The notes: a model not told the origin generated them from the letters alone. DNA of 64,000 nucleotides from Campylobacter lanienae NCTC 13004 (GCF_002139935.1 NZ_CP015578.1:620001-684000); one strand, 5' to 3'; positions 53,017 through 63,167 are shown, counted from the first letter of the stretch. Made by a program: numbers and translations.

Positions 53017-55106
53017 CTAATCTTTTCACTATCAAAATTAAATTTAAATTCCCCACCATCAAAGTCTATATCAACCTTGCCGCCATTTTTTAAAGCCCCA
53101 AAAAGCAGCTCTTTGGATAGCTTAAGATTAATTTTATCTTTAATAGTTCGTTTAAGATTTCTAGCGCCAAATTCACTACTATATCCAAGTTTAATAATCT
53201 CATTAATCGCATTTTTGCTAATAGATATAGAGATTTTTTTGGCTGATAGCTCTAGCTCTTTTATCTCTTTTTGGACTATTTTTTCTAAGACTTCGTGGCT
53301 TAGAGTGTTGAAATTTATAATCTTATCAATTCTATTTCTAAACTCCGCAGCAAAAAATCCCTTCACAGCTCTATCTGTTTTATCGCTATCATCTTTATTA
53401 AATCCCATAATCGGTGCTTCTTTGGTGCCCAAATTTGAGCTCATTATGATAATTGTGTTTTTAAAATCACTCTTATTTCCACTTGCATCACTTAGAGTTG
53501 CGCTATCAAAAATCTGTAAAAATATATTTAATAACTCTGGATGAGCCTTCTCAATCTCATCAAACAAAATCACGCTATAAGGGTGCTTTTTAACCATATT
53601 TGTAAGCATTCCGCCATTTTCAAATCCTATATATCCAGGAGGTGCGCCAATGAGCTTAGCTACGGCGTGTTTCTCCATATATTCGCTCATATCAAATCTC
53701 TCAAAATGGATATTTAAAGCATTTGCTAGCTCTTTTGCTAACTCAGTTTTACCCACACCGCTACTTCCAGTAAATAAAAATACACCAATTGGCCTATTTG
53801 GCTCATTTAATCCTGCATATGATGTGATTAAAGCGTCATTTAAGCTCTTTATAGCTAGGTCTTGACCAAATATTTTTTGGTTTAATATAGTGGATAGATT
53901 TTTTAAAATTTGAGTGTTATCAGAGCTTGTTTGGATATTTGAGATATTGGCTATTTTAGAGACAATTTCATTGATTTTGGCTTTTGTTACGCTTTTTTTA
54001 TTCTCGATATTTGCCGATGCGCCAGCCTCATCAATGATATCTATAGCGCTATCAGGTAGGAATTTGTCAGTTAGATATCGCTTAGCCATCTCTATACTTT
54101 GGCTTAAAATTTCATCGCTATATTTGACATTATGAAATTTCTCATAAGTTGGCCTTAAGCCTTTTAATATCTCTAAGGTCTCTTCTTTGCTTGGTTCGGC
54201 GACATCTATTTTATTAAATCTACGAAGCAAGGCTCTATCTTTATTGAAATTTCTAAACTCATTATAAGTAGTTGCGCCAATACATCTTATATCGCCATTT
54301 GCTAAGTGTGGTTTTAAGATATTTGCCGCATCTTGGCCATTATCATTGCTCCCTGTGTTTAGGATAGTGTGAATTTCATCTATGAAAATTATATGATTTT
54401 TATTATCTTTTAAGCGACTTATAATCTCTTTTAATCTCTCTTCAAACTCGCCCCTATACTTCGCTCCAGCTAAAATAGCAAAGATATCTAAGCTAAAAAT
54501 CACGCTATCTTTTAATCTATCAGGAACCTTTCCATCTACTATTCTTTGGGCTATTCCTTGGACTATTGCGGTTTTACCAACTCCAGCTTCGCCTACAAAA
54601 ATCGGATTATTTTTCTTATGTCGGCATAGAATTTGAAGAGCTTTGTCAATCTCTTTATCTCTATTTATCACAGGGTCTATTTGATGATTTTTGACTAATT
54701 CATTTAAATTTGTAGCTACAGATAATAGCTCATTATCATCTAAATTTAATCCGTGAAATTCAAGCAGTTGATAGGCTTGTGAGTTTTTATCACTCAAAAT
54801 TTCATCCAAAAAATCTTCAATCCCAAAGCTCTCTTCTTCGCTTATGCTAGAGAGCAATTCGCTAAGCTTGTGTGTAAGCATAGGCGGCTTTTTATCATTT
54901 GATTTTGGCGACTCTTTTAAGATATTGATTAGATCATTTCTAAAAGCCACAACATCATTGATACCGATATTTTCTAATAATTTTATAAATTCCTTATCAA
55001 ATGTCAAAGTGTATAAAATATGCTCTGAGCTGATATATTCGTGTGATTGTGATACCGCTAGATCGTTTGCTTGTTTTATTGATATTGCTAGATTTTGTTC
55101 TATCAT
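53013..55106 (-). CDS. clpA: ATP-dependent Clp protease ATP-binding subunit ClpA
   Basis: 697-residue unfoldase with an N-terminal Clp domain (about 1-140), AAA1 with Walker A GEAGVGKTA (near 175) and AAA2 with GSSGVGKTE (near 450), plus a C-terminal D2 small domain. APIMGFNKDD in AAA2 is a possible IGL/IGF-like ClpP contact loop. It delivers substrates to ClpP; ClpS redirects it to N-degron proteins. The frame opens at 55127, but AGAGGA and the ATG at 55106 give the proper N terminus and overlap the clpS stop by one base. Confidence 0.94.
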   Translation of the reverse strand: MIEQNLAISIKQANDLAVSQSHEYISSEHILYTLTFDKEFIKLLENIGINDVVAFRNDLINILKESPKSNDKKPPMLTHKLSELLSSISEEESFGIEDFLDEILSDKNSQAYQLLEFHGLNLDDNELLSVATNLNELVKNHQIDPVINRDKEIDKALQILCRHKKNNPIFVGEAGVGKTAIVQGIAQRIVDGKVPDRLKDSVIFSLDIFAILAGAKYRGEFEERLKEIISRLKDNKNHIIFIDEIHTILNTGSNDNGQDAANILKPHLANGDIRCIGATTYNEFRNFNKDRALLRRFNKIDVAEPSKEETLEILKGLRPTYEKFHNVKYSDEILSQSIEMAKRYLTDKFLPDSAIDIIDEAGASANIENKKSVTKAKINEIVSKIANISNIQTSSDNTQILKNLSTILNQKIFGQDLAIKSLNDALITSYAGLNEPNRPIGVFLFTGSSGVGKTELAKELANALNIHFERFDMSEYMEKHAVAKLIGAPPGYIGFENGGMLTNMVKKHPYSVILFDEIEKAHPELLNIFLQIFDSATLSDASGNKSDFKNTIIIMSSNLGTKEAPIMGFNKDDSDKTDRAVKGFFAAEFRNRIDKIINFNTLSHEVLEKIVQKEIKELELSAKKISISISKNAINEIIKLGYSSEFGARNLKRTIKDKINLKLSKELLFGALKNGGKVDIDFDGGEFKFNFDSEKIR

Positions 55107-55405
55107 TAATCCTCTTTTATAACGCATTTTAATGGAAATCCATTTGCCTTAGCTAGGCTTAAGGTTTGGTTTTGCTTGGTTTGGGCGATCTCTTTTGTGT
55201 AAATTCCGCAAACAGCGCTACCATTTTTATGAATTTTCATCATCAATTCTATAGCTTGCTTTAGCTCTTTATTGAAAATTTCACAAAGCACCATCACTAC
55301 AAAATCCATTGTAGTTACATCATCATTTAATAAAATCACCTTAAAAAGAGTTGGTTTAAACTCTTTTAATTTGGTTTTTGTATTAAGGCTTCTTTTAGTT
55401 TGCAT
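55106..55405 (-). CDS. clpS: ClpS adaptor protein
   Basis: 99 residues. ClpS binds proteins with N-terminal Leu, Phe, Tyr or Trp and hands them to ClpA. LLNDDVTTMDFVVMVLCEIFN is the diagnostic core; the Asn-Asp pair and the hydrophobic pocket residues are present. It ends overlapping clpA by one base and begins inside the thioredoxin-like gene's last 11 bases. Confidence 0.95.
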   Translation of the reverse strand: MQTKRSLNTKTKLKEFKPTLFKVILLNDDVTTMDFVVMVLCEIFNKELKQAIELMMKIHKNGSAVCGIYTKEIAQTKQNQTLSLAKANGFPLKCVIKED

Positions 55406-56006
55406 TTAAGATCTTATCTATATCTTGGCTAATTGTGTTGGTGCTAACTTCACCTAGATAGAATTTATTTCCAACTGCTGTGCCATCTATATTGTCGCTT
55501 AAACTTTGGTAAATGCCATCTTTTAAAACCACTTTAAATGGTATAGAGAGCGCTCTATTGTAGCTTATATCATTTAGAATTTGATCTATGATTTTGCTAT
55601 TTTCTTTTGAATTTGCTATGAAGTAATAGGCGTTATATTTTTTACTAAAATTCTCTAAAACATACTCATCACTTACATCTTCAAAGTGAATTAACCCAAT
55701 TATCATAAATTTATCTGCGTTTTTAAGCTGAAAATCCATTAAATGTGGAGCCTCTTTTTGGCATGGGGCGCAGTAAGTTCCAAATATATCAAGCATTAGA
55801 ATTTTATCGCTATCTTTGAGTTTAAAGCCATTTTCAGTGCGAATTATCGTAGCTTTAGTGCCGATTATACTGGTTAATTCTATCTCATCGCCTGTTTTAT
55901 AATAGTTTGATTGTTCTATTTGAGTTTGAGTTGTCTTATCTTGATTACACCCATTAAGTGCGAAAAGTGCTATTAAAAATAGGGCTATAAATTTAATATT
56001 TTTCAT
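55395..56006 (-). CDS. Thioredoxin-like lipoprotein
   Basis: 203 residues. An N-terminal signal with lipobox LFALNGC (Cys near 20) marks an exported lipoprotein; the thioredoxin fold has the CAPC active site in GTYCAPCQKEAPHL. Probable periplasmic thiol-disulfide protein of the TlpA/ResA type. C. jejuni has a counterpart beside clpS. The electron donor is not in the window. Confidence 0.85.
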   Translation of the reverse strand: MKNIKFIALFLIALFALNGCNQDKTTQTQIEQSNYYKTGDEIELTSIIGTKATIIRTENGFKLKDSDKILMLDIFGTYCAPCQKEAPHLMDFQLKNADKFMIIGLIHFEDVSDEYVLENFSKKYNAYYFIANSKENSKIIDQILNDISYNRALSIPFKVVLKDGIYQSLSDNIDGTAVGNKFYLGEVSTNTISQDIDKILNAN

Positions 56007-56016
56007 ATTTTATCCT

Positions 56017-56472
56017 TTATAAATATCTTTTTAGAGCGGCTCTAGCTTCTAAATTTGCTTGTTTTTCTTTGAGAGCTTCTCTTTTATCGTGTAAATTTTT
56101 ACCTTTGGCTAGGGCGATATTTACTTTGACTATATTTTTGTGATTTAGATATAGATTCAAAACTACGATTGTTAGCCCATCGGTGCTAACTTTGCCAAGG
56201 AGTTTATCTATCTGTTTGCGGTGCATAAGGAGCTTTCTAGGCGATCTCTCATCAGGGCGAAAGTGTGAGTGAGCAGTTTGCAGATGGCTTATGTGTGCGT
56301 TTAACAAAAAGAGCTCACCTTTGATGATTCTCACAAAGCTATCTTTTAAATTTGCTCTACCAGCACGAAGTGCCTTGACTTCGCTACCTTGTAAGACTAT
56401 ACCGGCTTCAAAGCTTTCAATAATCGTATAATCATGAAGTGCTTTTTTGTTTTTTGCTAGTTCTTTTCCCAT
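56017..56472 (-). CDS. smpB: SsrA-binding protein SmpB
   Basis: 151 residues. SmpB binds tmRNA and brings it to stalled ribosomes. Motifs: [38 protein letters not shown] and the C-terminal basic tail [15 protein letters not shown]. It is 87 bases after aspB with its own promoter (TATAAT at 56502-56507). The tmRNA gene itself is not in this window. Confidence 0.96.
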   Translation of the reverse strand: MGKELAKNKKALHDYTIIESFEAGIVLQGSEVKALRAGRANLKDSFVRIIKGELFLLNAHISHLQTAHSHFRPDERSPRKLLMHRKQIDKLLGKVSTDGLTIVVLNLYLNHKNIVKVNIALAKGKNLHDKREALKEKQANLEARAALKRYL

Positions 56473-56501
56473 TTTTATGCTTTTTACTTTATAAAACTTG
56501 G

Positions 56502-56507
56502 ATTATA
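56502..56507 (-). promoter_or_regulatory. Probable -10 box for smpB
   Basis: TATAAT on the minus strand, about 30 bases before the smpB ATG, downstream of the aspB terminator. Confidence 0.45.
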
Positions 56508-56531
56508 ACCTAATATTGTGAATTTAGTATC

Positions 56532-56559
56532 AATAAGAGTGCTATAAAGCACCCTTATT
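56532..56559 (-). terminator. Terminator after aspB
   Basis: An 11-bp stem (AATAAGGGTGC against GCACTCTTATT in the minus-strand RNA, one G-U pair) with a 6-base loop follows the aspB stop directly. The smpB promoter follows. Confidence 0.6.
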
Positions 56560-57732
56560 TTATCTTTTGTAATTTTTAACAAATTCAGATATACGATCAA
56601 TACCACGCTTTAAGCTCTCTATATCACAAGCAAAGCTAACTCTAAAGTATCCATCCATACCAAATCCCACGCCAGGCACAGTAGCTACTAAGGCTTTTTC
56701 TAATAGCTCTTGGCAAAATTTCATTGAGTCAGGCTCTACGCTTTTACAATTTACAAATAGATAAAATGCACCTTCAGGGCAGATAACGCTTAGATTATCT
56801 ATGCTATTTATAGCTTTTACGGCGTAATCTCTACGCTCTATAAATTTGCTTTTCATATATGCTATATCGTTATCAGCTTTACCTAGAAGCGCTGGGATAG
56901 CGCCGGCTTGGACGATGCTAGAGATATTGCTAGTGCTTTGGCTTTGAAGTTTTCTAACAGCTTTATTTAACTCATCAATATTGCTAGCCATATAGCCAAA
57001 TCTCCAGCCTGGCATCGCTCCGCATTTGCTTAGGCCGTTTATTGTGATTGTTCTATTAAACATATCATCGCTAATTGAAGCTGATGCTACAAATTCGCCA
57101 TCGTATGTTAATTTTTCGTAAATTTCATCGCTAATTACTAATATATTGCTACCTTTTAATACTTCACCTATGGCTTCAAGCTCAGCTCTGCTATATAGGC
57201 TACCGCATGGGTTGTTTGGGCTATTTAATACTATTGCTCTTGTTTTTGAAGTTATAGAAGATTTAATCTCATCGGCTGTGAGTTTAAATTTATTCTCTTC
57301 TTTGGTCTCTACTATAACAGGCACACCGCCGCAATATTTGACAATTTCAGGATAGCTTACCCAATATGGAGATGGGATTACAACCTCATCAAAGTGATTT
57401 AAAATAGCTGAAAATAGGTTAAATAATGAGTGTTTAGCACCTACATTTGTGATTATCTGATTTGGTTTGTAATTTAGATTGTTATCCCTTTTTAACTTTG
57501 TAACAATCGCTTCTAATACCTCAGGCGTTCCCGGCACAGGCGTGTATTTACCACAACCATTGTCTAATGCTGATTTTACTGCATTTTTAATAACTTCTGG
57601 CGTATCAAAATCTGGCTCACCAGCACTAAAGCTAATTACATCTAGACCGGCTGCTTTCATCTCTTTAGCTTTTGCGCTAATTGCGATTGTAAGGCTCTCG
57701 CTTAGGACTGAAATTCGTTTAGATAATAACAT
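56560..57732 (-). CDS. aspB: Aspartate aminotransferase
   Basis: 390-residue class I PLP aminotransferase exchanging amino groups between aspartate and 2-oxoglutarate. Family motifs: SFSAGEPDFDTP, NSPNNPCGSLYS and the PLP lysine in SKCGAMPGWRFGYMA. Ribosome site GGAG precedes the ATG. It is last in the coaD-tmk-hisS-speA-cysE-aspB series. Confidence 0.94.
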   Translation of the reverse strand: MLLSKRISVLSESLTIAISAKAKEMKAAGLDVISFSAGEPDFDTPEVIKNAVKSALDNGCGKYTPVPGTPEVLEAIVTKLKRDNNLNYKPNQIITNVGAKHSLFNLFSAILNHFDEVVIPSPYWVSYPEIVKYCGGVPVIVETKEENKFKLTADEIKSSITSKTRAIVLNSPNNPCGSLYSRAELEAIGEVLKGSNILVISDEIYEKLTYDGEFVASASISDDMFNRTITINGLSKCGAMPGWRFGYMASNIDELNKAVRKLQSQSTSNISSIVQAGAIPALLGKADNDIAYMKSKFIERRDYAVKAINSIDNLSVICPEGAFYLFVNCKSVEPDSMKFCQELLEKALVATVPGVGFGMDGYFRVSFACDIESLKRGIDRISEFVKNYKR

Positions 57733-57734
57733 TT

Positions 57735-58400
57735 TTACTCCTTTATTGATTTTATATATTCTTGATATTTTTTATCTAATTGAGTGCTATTTTGACACTC
57801 TAAATTTTCTACTCTTTCTATGAGATATATTAGTAACTCTTTTGTAATATCGGGTAGCTTATTATGCTCAAATGGGCGATTATCACTACTTATACATTTA
57901 GCAGGGATTCCAACGGCAGTAGAGTTAGGTGGGACATCCTTGACTACTACTGAATTTGCGCCTATTTTAGAGCCTTTGCCTATTGTTATATTGCCTAAAA
58001 TTTTAGCCCCTGCGCCAACTACAACTCCATCTTCTAAAGTAGGGTGCCTTTTGCCTTTATCTAGGCTTACTCCACCTAAGGTTACACCTTGATATATCAA
58101 ACAATCATTGCCGATTATAGCAGTCTCACCTATAACAATCCCCGTAGCATGATCTATAAAAACTCGCTTTCCAACTACGGCAGCGGGATGTAGATCAACT
58201 CTAGTTAAAAAGTTGCTAATACCAGCTAAGATTCTAGCTAATTTATGCCACTTTCTTATCCATAAAGCGTGAATAAATCGGTGATTAACTATCGCCCACA
58301 CGCCAGGATAGTTAAATATCAGATCTACGAAGCTTCGATATGCAGGGTCTTGAGATTTTGGTTGTGATAGATCTTCTATTATGGTTTTGAAAATTCCCAT
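57735..58400 (-). CDS. cysE: Serine acetyltransferase
   Basis: 221 residues. Makes O-acetylserine, the first step of cysteine synthesis. A helical N terminus is followed by left-handed beta-helix hexapeptide repeats with DLHPAAVVGKRVFIDHATGIVIGE and NSVVVKDVPPNSTAVGIPAK. It is 2 bases upstream of aspB. Confidence 0.94.
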   Translation of the reverse strand: MGIFKTIIEDLSQPKSQDPAYRSFVDLIFNYPGVWAIVNHRFIHALWIRKWHKLARILAGISNFLTRVDLHPAAVVGKRVFIDHATGIVIGETAIIGNDCLIYQGVTLGGVSLDKGKRHPTLEDGVVVGAGAKILGNITIGKGSKIGANSVVVKDVPPNSTAVGIPAKCISSDNRPFEHNKLPDITKELLIYLIERVENLECQNSTQLDKKYQEYIKSIKE

Positions 58401-58402
58401 TA

Positions 58403-60244
58403 TCAGCCTATAGTTTTTAAATAACCATTATCATTTAAGAATAGATATAGCTCGCCTAATATATGTTTTTTTTGTTTTTCATCTACTAGGGTTGAGTTTT
58501 CTATTCTCTCATTTAATGTATCTCTAATAGCGTGTATATCATAGTCTAAATCTTCTAATATATCCATAACAGATTGTGATTCTAAGATATTTTTTATCTC
58601 ATAATTTCCATTTTCATCAAATACAATGGTCGCTTCAGTAGGATGGGTAAAGAGATTATGCTTCATCCCAAGCACCTCTTGATAAGCCCCAACTAGGAAA
58701 AAACCTAAAAAATACTCCTCTTTTTCTAAATCCACATCGTGTAAAAATAGCGGATTTTGCGTCGCATCAAAGCTGATTTCACCATCGCTATCGCAAGTTA
58801 TATCCCATATAGAAGCAGACAGAGTAGGGCGCTCATCAAGTCTATCAAGAGGCATTATAGGGAAGTTTTGCCCAAGACCCCAAAAGTCAGGCAGGCTTTG
58901 AAACATAGAGAAATTCACTAGATATCTCTCTTGAACCTCTTCTTGAATTTTTAAAAGCTCGGCGTAATTTTGCTTGTTGCCTAAAAGTGAGATCGCTTTT
59001 TTCATAATTAAATGGACTAAAATTTCGCTATTTGATCTATCTTGGAGATCTACATACCCCAAATCAAATAGCGTCAAAACACTCTCCATATGATCAATTG
59101 CATCATGGAGATACTCTATAGCATTGCTTGGTTTGATACTTCTATATAGATCATATAATTCGCTAATTAATGGTGGATTATTCTCTTTTAATATTAGCTT
59201 CTCTTCTGTGTATTCTTGGCTAAATAGCTCAAGCACAGGAGCTACTAAGACAGAGTGAAAAGCGGCGATATATCTACCACTTTCTATGAAGATATCAGGT
59301 TCTACTTCGTTTTTTTGATTTGCTATGGTTTTGAGTAAGAATACAACATCGTTTGCATACTCTTTGAGTGTGTAATTTCTACTTGGATTATCTTTAAATT
59401 GTGAGTATTCAATAGCTAAGCCACCGCCTAAATTTATAGCTTTTAGAGATTTTGCGCCCATTTTGCGAAGTTCTGCGTATATATTTCCAGCTTCTATAAG
59501 GGCTTTTTTGAGTGGGTGAATTTCATCTATTTGACTTCCGATATGAAAATGTATCATTGTAAATTGCTCTATTAGATCATTTTCTTTTAGCAAATTTACT
59601 GCTTCAATAAGCTCTGTTGATGTTAAGCCAAATTTGGAATTTATCCCGCCACTTTTAGCCCAAACGCCAGTTCCACTACTATGAAGTCTGATTCTAAGGC
59701 CGATATTTGGCTTTGGTTTAAATCTCTCTTTGGCAGTTGAGATTATCGATTTTAGCTCATTTAAACCCTCGATAGTAAGAGTGATATTATGCCCCATTTC
59801 AGCAGCGATAAATCCAATATCGATCAGCTCATTATCTTTAAATCCATTTACGGTAATTGGTGCTCCATAGTTGTTATAAGCCATCGCTAGTAGCAACTCA
59901 GCCTTTGAGCCAGCCTCTAAGCCATAGCCGTAGCTTTCGCCAATTTTTACTAGATTTTCTACAAAGCCCGGATATTGATTTACCTTAAGTGGATAGACAG
60001 CATTAAAGCTTCCGCTATAGCCAAATTCCTTTTTTGCTCTTTCAAAGCTAGAATATACTTGGACGATTTGCTTTTTAATCAAGTGAGGAAATCTAAGAAG
60101 CAAAGGCCCTCTATATCCATCATCTCTAATCTCTTTGACTATATCTATTAATGCTGGTTTTAAATCGGTATTTAAGCAGACTTTTCCGCTCTCTACTATA
60201 AAATTTGAATCCCCCCACAGACTAAGTCCATAATCATTTGTCAT
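58403..60244 (-). CDS. speA: Biosynthetic arginine decarboxylase
   Basis: 613 residues, PLP enzyme converting arginine to agmatine for polyamine synthesis. Features: YPLKVNQ near the N terminus (the PLP lysine), a barrel with LGGGLAIEYSQF, ESGRYIAAFHSVLVAP, and the C-terminal EVLGMKHNLFTHPTEA. Overlaps hisS by 4 bases (ATGA). Confidence 0.95.
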   Translation of the reverse strand: MTNDYGLSLWGDSNFIVESGKVCLNTDLKPALIDIVKEIRDDGYRGPLLLRFPHLIKKQIVQVYSSFERAKKEFGYSGSFNAVYPLKVNQYPGFVENLVKIGESYGYGLEAGSKAELLLAMAYNNYGAPITVNGFKDNELIDIGFIAAEMGHNITLTIEGLNELKSIISTAKERFKPKPNIGLRIRLHSSGTGVWAKSGGINSKFGLTSTELIEAVNLLKENDLIEQFTMIHFHIGSQIDEIHPLKKALIEAGNIYAELRKMGAKSLKAINLGGGLAIEYSQFKDNPSRNYTLKEYANDVVFLLKTIANQKNEVEPDIFIESGRYIAAFHSVLVAPVLELFSQEYTEEKLILKENNPPLISELYDLYRSIKPSNAIEYLHDAIDHMESVLTLFDLGYVDLQDRSNSEILVHLIMKKAISLLGNKQNYAELLKIQEEVQERYLVNFSMFQSLPDFWGLGQNFPIMPLDRLDERPTLSASIWDITCDSDGEISFDATQNPLFLHDVDLEKEEYFLGFFLVGAYQEVLGMKHNLFTHPTEATIVFDENGNYEIKNILESQSVMDILEDLDYDIHAIRDTLNERIENSTLVDEKQKKHILGELYLFLNDNGYLKTIG

Positions 60245-61470
60245 ATTTCACTCTCCAAATTCGCTATAGATATGCGTTTTTCATCTTGGTTTTTTAAATT
60301 TTTATACCAAATTTGATTTTGACTAAACTCATCATCACCAAGACATAAAAATATCTCAAATCCCTTTTTATCGGCTATATTTAGATGCTTATTTGGGCTT
60401 TTGGCTTCATATGAAATTTCGGTTATATATCTTTTTCTTAGAGTTTGAGCGATTTTGTAAATTTCATCAATTAAATTTGGATTTAAAGCACAGATATAGA
60501 TACCTTGACGGGTATTTTGCGACTCTTTTTGCTTTAAAATCTCCATAACTCTCTCAATACCCATAGCCCAGCCAACTGCTGGAGTAGGCTTGCCATCTAG
60601 ATATTCACAGAGTTTATCATATCTACCGCCACCTGCTACGGCACTTTGAGAGCCGATCTCATCACTGATAAACTCAAAAGCACTCTTAGAATAGTAGTCT
60701 AATCCTCGCACCAATTTAGGGTCTATCTCAAATTCAACCCCATTTGCTCTTAAAATCTCTTGAAGTTTATTAAACTCATCTTGACAAATTTGATTTAGGT
60801 TATCTGTGATTAATGGTGCTGTTTTTAAGATATTTTGGCAATTTTCATTCTTACAATCAAGTATTCTAATAGGATTGGTTTTTAACCTTCTTAAGCAGTC
60901 TTGGCATAGATTTTCTTGGTTTGAGCTGATGAATTTAACTAATTTTTCTTTATAAAGCGGCATACACTCAGTGTCGCCTAAAGAGTTGATCTTAAGCCTT
61001 GTTTTGATACCTAAATTTTGTAAAATTTCATTTAACATTAAGATTACAGAGGCATCTTCATAAACGCTAGCTTCGCCAAAGCACTCTACGCCAAATTGAT
61101 GAAACTCTCTCAAACGCCCACGCTGCGGCCGCTCATACCTAAACATACTACCATAGTAAAAGTATCTTCTCACCCCGCCAGCTCTATCAAATTTAGCCTC
61201 TATAAAAGCTCTTAAAACCCCAGCAGTTCCTTCAGGGCGAAGGCAGACATCATTGCCACTTTTATCTGTGAATTGATACATCTCTTTACCGACTATATCG
61301 CTACTTTGTCCTACGCTTCTTTTAAATAGTATTGTCTCTTCTAGCTTTGGTGTTTCGCAAAATTTATAACCATAATTTTTCACCACACTTTGGCAGGTAT
61401 CAATAATAAAGTTATATATTTCACCATCATTTTCAAGTAAATCTTTCATCCCACGAAGAGCATTTATCAT
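60241..61470 (-). CDS. hisS: Histidyl-tRNA synthetase
   Basis: 409-residue class II synthetase. Motif 2 is FRYERPQRGRLREFHQFGVE and the histidine-binding LVRGLDYYSKSAFEF and AVAGGGRYDKLCEYL follow; motif 3 contains PAVGWAMGIERV. A C-terminal anticodon domain ends the protein. It overlaps tmk by 4 bases. Confidence 0.96.
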   Translation of the reverse strand: MINALRGMKDLLENDGEIYNFIIDTCQSVVKNYGYKFCETPKLEETILFKRSVGQSSDIVGKEMYQFTDKSGNDVCLRPEGTAGVLRAFIEAKFDRAGGVRRYFYYGSMFRYERPQRGRLREFHQFGVECFGEASVYEDASVILMLNEILQNLGIKTRLKINSLGDTECMPLYKEKLVKFISSNQENLCQDCLRRLKTNPIRILDCKNENCQNILKTAPLITDNLNQICQDEFNKLQEILRANGVEFEIDPKLVRGLDYYSKSAFEFISDEIGSQSAVAGGGRYDKLCEYLDGKPTPAVGWAMGIERVMEILKQKESQNTRQGIYICALNPNLIDEIYKIAQTLRKRYITEISYEAKSPNKHLNIADKKGFEIFLCLGDDEFSQNQIWYKNLKNQDEKRISIANLESEI

Positions 61471-62045
61471 ATAAATTTCCTTATTTTATCTTGTATTATC
61501 TCTGGTTTTAGTGATGCGTCTATCTCTAATAGATCAAATTTTAAATCGGTGAGTATTATACTCATAAATTCTTGAACTCTCATTAAATACTCAATTCCAC
61601 GGCTCTCAATATCATCGCTAGTAGCTCTATTAAATAGTCTTTGGCGGATTAGATCTTTACTAGCTTTTAAAAATACAAACTTATCCCCAAAATCCGAACA
61701 AAGAGCAAATTTATTTAGCTCAATTAGGGTTTTAATATCCAAATTATCATCATTTGCCATAGCATAGGCTAGACCTGATATAAAGCTTCTATCGCTTAGA
61801 ATTAATTTATCATAATTTGGTTTTATAATCTTCTCATAATGCTCGGCACGATCTGCTAAAAATAGGAAAATTTCAGCTTTTTGAGAGATTTTGCTTGCGT
61901 TATTTATAAGGTATTGTCTAATCATCATCCCAAGCTCTGTACCACCTGGCTCTTTGGTGATTATGGCATCTGGATAGATCTGTTTTAGCATATTTATTTG
62001 AGTTGTTTTGCCAACTCCATCTACGCCTTCAAAATTAATTAGCAT
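61467..62045 (-). CDS. tmk: Thymidylate kinase
   Basis: 192 residues. P-loop FEGVDGVGKTTQ, LSDRSFISGLAYA and the DDIESRG region identify dTMP kinase. It overlaps coaD by 11 bases. Confidence 0.95.
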   Translation of the reverse strand: MLINFEGVDGVGKTTQINMLKQIYPDAIITKEPGGTELGMMIRQYLINNASKISQKAEIFLFLADRAEHYEKIIKPNYDKLILSDRSFISGLAYAMANDDNLDIKTLIELNKFALCSDFGDKFVFLKASKDLIRQRLFNRATSDDIESRGIEYLMRVQEFMSIILTDLKFDLLEIDASLKPEIIQDKIRKFI

Positions 62046-62514
62046 AGTATTCCTTTATTTTTTGATAGACTTTTATTGGGAGAAGTGAGCTAGCATCGCC
62101 ATTGTGACGCAAAACTGATCTCACAATAGAGCTAGATATGAAGGCATTTTTAAGGCTCGGCATGAAATATACAGTTTCAAATTCATTCCACAAAGATACA
62201 TTAGCATAGCCAATTTGTAGCTCATATTCAAAGTCACTTACCGCTCTTAAACCCCTTACAACCGTGTTTATATTTAAAGATTTAGCAAAATCTACTAAGA
62301 GATTATCAAATCCGATAACTTCAACGCTATTTAGATCATTTGTGGCGATTTTGGCTAATTCTATTCTTTGATTATAGTTAAAATATGGAGTTTTGCTCTC
62401 ATTTAAAGCCACCGCTACAATCACTCTATCAAAGACATTGCTAGCACGCTTAATAACATCTAAATGGCCGTTTGTAATAGGATCGAAAGTCCCAGGATAT
62501 ATACAAGATTTCAT
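62035..62514 (-). CDS. coaD: Phosphopantetheine adenylyltransferase
   Basis: 159 residues. Adenylates phosphopantetheine in CoA synthesis. YPGTFDPITNGHLDVI carries the nucleotidyltransferase T/HxGH site; VVRGLRAVSDFEYELQ and SSSIVRSVLRHNGD complete the family pattern. 8 bases after flgA. Confidence 0.96.
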   Translation of the reverse strand: MKSCIYPGTFDPITNGHLDVIKRASNVFDRVIVAVALNESKTPYFNYNQRIELAKIATNDLNSVEVIGFDNLLVDFAKSLNINTVVRGLRAVSDFEYELQIGYANVSLWNEFETVYFMPSLKNAFISSSIVRSVLRHNGDASSLLPIKVYQKIKEYYAN

Positions 62515-62522
62515 CTTTACCT

Positions 62523-63167
62523 CTACTTTATTATAGCTTGATTTTTGCTTATTACTTGAGCTTTTAGGGTTTGATTATTTTGGTTTCTTACGCTTATAAT
62601 TTCGCCTATATTTCCATCGCTTAGCGCTGTAACTAAAATTTCAACTTTTAAGGCTCCATCATTTATAATAGCTGATATTTTATCACCTTTTTTTATATCG
62701 CTTAGGGTTTTAAATTGACGATTATTTAGGATTTTGCCTCGTTTAATCTTGCTTTTGGTGATTAATTGGTGTTTTGGGAATTGGCTTAGGGCTTGTTTGT
62801 CATAATCTTTTAAATTTACAAATTTCTGCTCAAAATCACCTAAATTTAAGATATGATCTCTATTCATATCTCTTGTAGCTATTAATGCTGGAAGCTTAAA
62901 ATCAATTTTGAATTTAAAAAATATACTCTTGCTACTCTCATTTGGCGTGATATATATCGCTCTAAATGTCCCGCTATTATCTCGCAAAGTAAGCAAGATA
63001 ATCTCTTTTAATCTAAACTCATTAAAGTTGCTAGGAAGTTCATCTGGCCTATCTATGTTGATTGAATTTATCATCGCAGATGGATACTCAGCTTTGATAG
63101 TTTGATGAAGTCTATCTACTAAGGTATTACCAAAAAGTGGGATAAAAAGTATAAGAAGTAAAAAAAT
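62523..63167 (-). CDS. flgA: Flagellar P-ring assembly chaperone FlgA; start unclear
   Basis: About 214 residues. A signal-peptide-like segment (SIFLLLILFIPLFGNTL) leads to a body with the SAF/FlgA domain (AALIATRDMNRDHILNLGD, then IKKGDKISAIINDGALKV). The frame extends upstream through tRNA-Gly to 63272, which is not plausible as protein. Between the tRNA's last helix and the hydrophobic segment there is no ATG, GTG or TTG in frame; an ATT at 63165-63167 is the only near-cognate start in a suitable place, and the first ATG is after the signal region. The coordinates given use ATT and are provisional. Confidence 0.75.
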   Translation of the reverse strand: MFLLLILFIPLFGNTLVDRLHQTIKAEYPSAMINSINIDRPDELPSNFNEFRLKEIILLTLRDNSGTFRAIYITPNESSKSIFFKFKIDFKLPALIATRDMNRDHILNLGDFEQKFVNLKDYDKQALSQFPKHQLITKSKIKRGKILNNRQFKTLSDIKKGDKISAIINDGALKVEILVTALSDGNIGEIISVRNQNNQTLKAQVISKNQAIIK

